From positions 1-17,017 of the forward strand of contig NZ_CALETI010000020.1 in assembly GCF_937920075.1 (NCBI RefSeq): 17,017 nucleotides of DNA, written 5' to 3'. A program made the translations under genes and the position numbers. Each line of letters starts with the position of its first letter. Position 1 is the first letter of the stretch. The stretch is from an uncultured Agitococcus sp. (GTDB lineage Bacteria; Pseudomonadota; Gammaproteobacteria; Pseudomonadales; Moraxellaceae). A model generated the notes under the pieces. That model was not told the DNA's origin. It did not search any database and saw nothing but the letters and a program-made list of their open reading frames with translations. Of the stretch, positions 14,697 through 17,017 are shown piece by piece.

Positions 14697-15650
14697 ATGA
14701 AAATACGCCATTTAGACTATGACGCTCCCGAAAGTAAACAACATGAACAAGAAGGTTTGCCCTTATTGGAGGTTGAGGTTACTCATCAACCTTCGTTAAT
14801 TACTTTAGCCAAAACTTTTGCGGTTTTATTGGGATTATTGAGTGTTGTCATGGGTGGTGTTTATTTAGTTGCACCCGAATCTCATGTTATTACTGATGGC
14901 TTGTTAAGTAATGCTTTTTGGCTTGCATTTGCCGTGGGTTTAGGCGCACAAGTCATTGATGGGGCATTGGGTATGGCCTATGGCATTACCGCCACCACGT
15001 TTTTATTAGGCTCAGGTGTGCCACCTGCGGCAGCCTCTGCCTCTGTGCACTTGGCAGAAGTATTTACCACTGGTTTTTCGGGATTTTCACATTGGCGCTT
15101 TGGCAACATTAACAAAGCGTTATTTTATCGTTTGGTGATTCCTGGTGTGATTGGTGGTGTTTTAGGTGCTTATGTAGTCACTAGCTTTGATGGTGATGTA
15201 TTAAAACCTTATATTTCGGCTTATTTGTTGCTAATGGGGTTATATATTTTAAGCAAAGCCTTTAGAGCCATTAAAACGCGCAAAGAAGCTCCAAAACATA
15301 TTGCCCCTTTAGCCTTAACAGGTGGTTTTGTTGATTCTGTGGGTGGTGGTGGCTGGGGGCCTGTGGTTACAACCTCTTTGGTAGGTACAGGTCAAGATCC
15401 ACGCACTACGATTGGTTCAGTCAATGCTGCAGAATTCTTTTTATCGTTAGCTGGTGCAACTGCGTTTGCGGTGATGGGGAGTGTGTTTAGTAACTGGCCA
15501 TTAATTGCTGGTTTAGTGGTGGGAGGTTTGTTTGCTGCGCCATTGGCTGCTTGGTTGTGCCATCATTTACCCACTAAAAGCTTGTTAATTGTCGTGGGCT
15601 TATTAATTAGTGGTTTAAGTGCTATCAATTTGGCCAAAGCCTTAATCTAA
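14697..15650 (+). CDS. TauE/SafE-family membrane permease
   Basis: A protein of 317 residues with about eight hydrophobic spans (roughly 35-58, 70-97, 99-125, 141-162, 171-188, 204-230, 246-263, 268-290, 294-314; two may be half-helices). It shows the internal duplication typical of TauE/SafE (sulfite exporter) permeases: GAQVIDGALGMAYGI (83-97) in the first half and GGFVDSVGGGGWGP (209-222) in the second, both glycine-rich with an aspartate. The first 33 residues are a charged cytoplasmic extension (MKIRHLDYDAPESKQHEQEG). Family members export sulfite or organosulfonates, but substrates vary, and no sulfur gene lies nearby. The start is ATG 14697 with no clear Shine-Dalgarno. The stop is only 3 bp before the tRNA-Leu promoter -35. 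Confidence 0.87.
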   Translation: MKIRHLDYDAPESKQHEQEGLPLLEVEVTHQPSLITLAKTFAVLLGLLSVVMGGVYLVAPESHVITDGLLSNAFWLAFAVGLGAQVIDGALGMAYGITATTFLLGSGVPPAAASASVHLAEVFTTGFSGFSHWRFGNINKALFYRLVIPGVIGGVLGAYVVTSFDGDVLKPYISAYLLLMGLYILSKAFRAIKTRKEAPKHIAPLALTGGFVDSVGGGGWGPVVTTSLVGTGQDPRTTIGSVNAAEFFLSLAGATAFAVMGSVFSNWPLIAGLVVGGLFAAPLAAWLCHHLPTKSLLIVVGLLISGLSAINLAKALI

Positions 15651-15653
15651 ACA

Positions 15654-15682
15654 TTGACATAAGCCACAAAGCTCGCTAATTT
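15654..15682 (+). promoter_or_regulatory. tRNA-Leu promoter
   Basis: TTGACA (15654-15659), a perfect -35, is followed by a 17-bp spacer and TAATTT (15677-15682) as -10. A GC-rich discriminator ACGCGC (15683-15688) comes next, as in stringently controlled stable-RNA promoters. Transcription would begin about 12 bp before the tRNA. Confidence 0.7.
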
Positions 15683-15700
15683 ACGCGCTTTGCAGAATAT

Positions 15701-15785
15701 GCCCAGTTGGCGGAATTGGTAGACGCGCTAGTTTCAGGTATTAGTGGAGAAATCCGTGGGGGTTCAAGTCCCTTACTGGGCACCA
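15701..15785 (+). tRNA. tRNA-Leu(CAG), CCA end encoded
   Basis: A class II tRNA of 85 nt. The acceptor arms are GCCCAGT (15701-15707) and ACTGGGC (15775-15781), followed by A and an encoded CCA (15783-15785). The D-arm region GGCGGAATTGGTAGACGCGC is leucine-like. The anticodon loop TTCAGGT (15733-15739) gives anticodon CAG (15735-15737), reading CUG. The long variable arm GGA-GAAA-TCC is the mark of a leucine tRNA, and the T-arm has GGTTCAAGTCC. A terminator follows 30 bp later. The adjacent integrase suggests that the 3' end of this gene served as an attachment site; the tRNA itself is intact. Confidence 0.96.
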
Positions 15786-15815
15786 AATAGACTTCTAAGC
15801 AAGTCATTACCGTAT

Positions 15816-15851
15816 AAAAAGCCTTGATTTTCAACGAATCAGGGCTTTTTT
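15816..15851 (+). terminator. Intrinsic terminator of tRNA-Leu
   Basis: AAAAAGCCTTGATT (15816-15829) pairs with 15837-15850 through 14 positions, including one G:T, around a 7-nt loop. It ends in six Ts, standing 30 bp after the tRNA CCA end. Confidence 0.88.
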
Positions 15852-15897
15852 ATTGTCTATAGTATTCTATGGTAGTCATTGAAAGCTAAAACTATTA

Positions 15898-15946
15898 GGG
15901 GCATTATAAAGGGCATTGCTCAACATTATTAAAAAGATGATGCCCC
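15898..15946. repeat. GGGCAT repeats in front of the integrase start
   Basis: GGGCATT occurs at 15899-15905 and 15911-15917 in direct orientation, 12 bp apart. The reverse form ATGCCCC at 15940-15946 ends two bases before the integrase ATG. GGGGCAT (15898-15904) and ATGCCCC could pair across 35 nt and hide the ribosome binding region. Alternatively the three copies may be binding sites for the integrase or an excisionase. Confidence 0.4.
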
Positions 15947-15947
15947 C

Positions 15948-17017
15948 ATGCCATTAACTGACACATTTTTAAAAACTCTTAAATATAGTCGAGACGATAA
16001 CAAGCCACAGCGCGAATACGATACAGAGGGACTTTATGTAGAGATTACCCCTAAAGGCGTTAAGAAGTGGCAAATGAAGTACAAGCGGCCTATTACTGGT
16101 AAAGAGAACCGTTTGTCGTTTGGCATATATCCCGAAGTATCACTAAAAGAAGCACGTCAAAAGCGTGATGATGCACGAAAGCTATTAAAAGATAATATCG
16201 ACCCAAGCGAAGCCAAAAAAGAAGAAAAACGACTATCTGTTTTACAAGCAGCTAATACTTTTGAAGCAATCGCTAATGAATGGTTAAACAAACAAGATTA
16301 TTTAGCCCAAGCAACACATAAAAAAAGTACATGGTTATTAAGTTTTGCCATTAATCACTTTGGCAGAAAAAACATTACAGATATAAGCTCACTTGATGTA
16401 TTAGCCGTTTGTCGTATCTTTGAAGATCAAAATAAACGTGAAACCGCAAAAAGAATAAAAGTCAAATGTGGTCAAGTGTTTAGATATGCCATAGCCACAG
16501 GCCGCGCCACTTATGAGCCTACCCAAGCCCTAAAAGGTGCATTGCAACCAGTTATTACTAACCATCAAGCCGCGATTACTGACCCCTCACAAGTTGCCCG
16601 ATTGATGCAGGATATACACGGCTATGAAGGACATTACATTACTATTTTTGCCCTTAAATTAGCCCCTTTGGTATTTGTTCGCCCCAGTGAGTTAAGAACT
16701 GCAAAGTGGACAGATATAGACCTAAACGCTAAAGAGTGGCGTTATCATGTTCACAAAACAAAAACCGAGCATATTGTCCCCCTATCCTCTCAAGCCGTTA
16801 AGTTATTAACAGATTTAAAGTCTATCTCTAGCAATAGCCCTTATGTATTCCCCAGCATTAGAACAAATCAACGCCCTATGTCAGAAAACACCATAAACGC
16901 GGCATTGCGTAGGCTTGGCTATACCAGTGAGCAAATGTGTGGGCATGGCTTTAGAGCAATGGCTAGAACCATATTAGACGAGGTTTTAGATTATCCGATT
17001 GAAGTTATAGAGATGCA
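15948..17017 (+). CDS. P4-type tyrosine recombinase (integrase), C-terminus cut by window edge
   Basis: I read 356 codons from ATG 15948 to the right edge, where the family is usually about 390-420. The N-terminal DUF4102-like arm-binding domain spans about 1-95, with LYVEITPKGVKKWQMKYKRP near 29-48 and SFGIYPEVSLKEARQKRDDA near 57-76. A core-binding domain lies at about 100-200. In the catalytic domain Arg245 (FVRPSELR) and His333/Arg336 (GHGFRAMART) match the conserved box residues; the later catalytic His and the nucleophile Tyr fall beyond the window. Such enzymes insert genomic islands and P4-like elements at tRNA 3' ends, and this one begins 163 bp after tRNA-Leu, reading away from it. 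No good Shine-Dalgarno is seen before the ATG; repeats there may regulate it. The reading frame is intact through the window. Confidence 0.92.
   Translation, partial: MPLTDTFLKTLKYSRDDNKPQREYDTEGLYVEITPKGVKKWQMKYKRPITGKENRLSFGIYPEVSLKEARQKRDDARKLLKDNIDPSEAKKEEKRLSVLQAANTFEAIANEWLNKQDYLAQATHKKSTWLLSFAINHFGRKNITDISSLDVLAVCRIFEDQNKRETAKRIKVKCGQVFRYAIATGRATYEPTQALKGALQPVITNHQAAITDPSQVARLMQDIHGYEGHYITIFALKLAPLVFVRPSELRTAKWTDIDLNAKEWRYHVHKTKTEHIVPLSSQAVKLLTDLKSISSNSPYVFPSIRTNQRPMSENTINAALRRLGYTSEQMCGHGFRAMARTILDEVLDYPIEVIEM

Noticed and set aside
1..17017. CRISPR arrays, rRNA, complete insertion sequences, toxin-antitoxin pairs
   Set aside because: No regularly spaced direct repeats, rRNA stretches, transposase frames or paired toxin-antitoxin genes were found when reading both strands.

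Overview
The window looks like chromosome of an AT-rich (low-GC) gammaproteobacterium. The gene set (acetyl-CoA synthetase, RNase R, AlkC, a tRNA-Leu next to a P4-type integrase) and the protein style suggest Pseudomonadales, perhaps Moraxellaceae-like. No species can be named from the sequence alone, so this placement is inference. Most genes stand singly or in pairs, with many convergent and divergent junctions marked by hairpins.

Layout. 1-1196 (minus): the N-terminal 398 codons of acetyl-CoA synthetase (acs), running off the left edge. It diverges from 1424-4060 (plus), a MalT-like ATP-binding LuxR-family regulator. The shared intergenic region holds a perfect 7-2-7 palindrome. 5458-4116 (minus): a two-gene unit of a small coiled-coil protein resembling a DksA/TraR N-terminus without its zinc finger, overlapping by 1 nt an AlkC-type DNA glycosylase with a C-terminal Ig-like domain. 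5530-6282 (plus): an unrecognised 250-aa protein. A REP-like palindrome pair follows, then a minus-strand methyltransferase (6398-7117), a plus-strand chalcone-isomerase-like protein (7302-7841) and a minus-strand four-helix membrane protein (7886-8284).

8378-11585 is the accessory-looking part. It contains a large secreted protein joining a PI-PLC-like catalytic domain to C-type-lectin-like, CUB-like and ricin-B lectin regions; a 5'-truncated lipoxygenase pseudogene keeping only the C-terminal third of the enzyme; a TA-flanked 55-nt hairpin resembling a minimal MITE; and a lone Imm45-type immunity gene with no toxin in view.

11737-15785 is mostly housekeeping. It contains a small secreted protein, RNase R (rnr, minus), a TauE/SafE permease, and tRNA-Leu(CAG) with a clear stable-RNA promoter and terminator. 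The tRNA is followed at once by a tyrosine recombinase (15948 to the right edge). This is probably the left end of an integrative element inserted at or near the tRNA gene, with its cargo beyond the window.

Functional links. acs and the LuxR-type protein may form an acetate or carbon-source control pair. AlkC and the coiled-coil protein are probably co-translated. The phospholipase and the lipoxygenase remnant both belong to families acting on lipids outside the cell, and the phospholipase carries sugar-binding modules, which would suit an organism attacking or scavenging other cells. That reading is inference. No CRISPR array or complete insertion sequence was seen.
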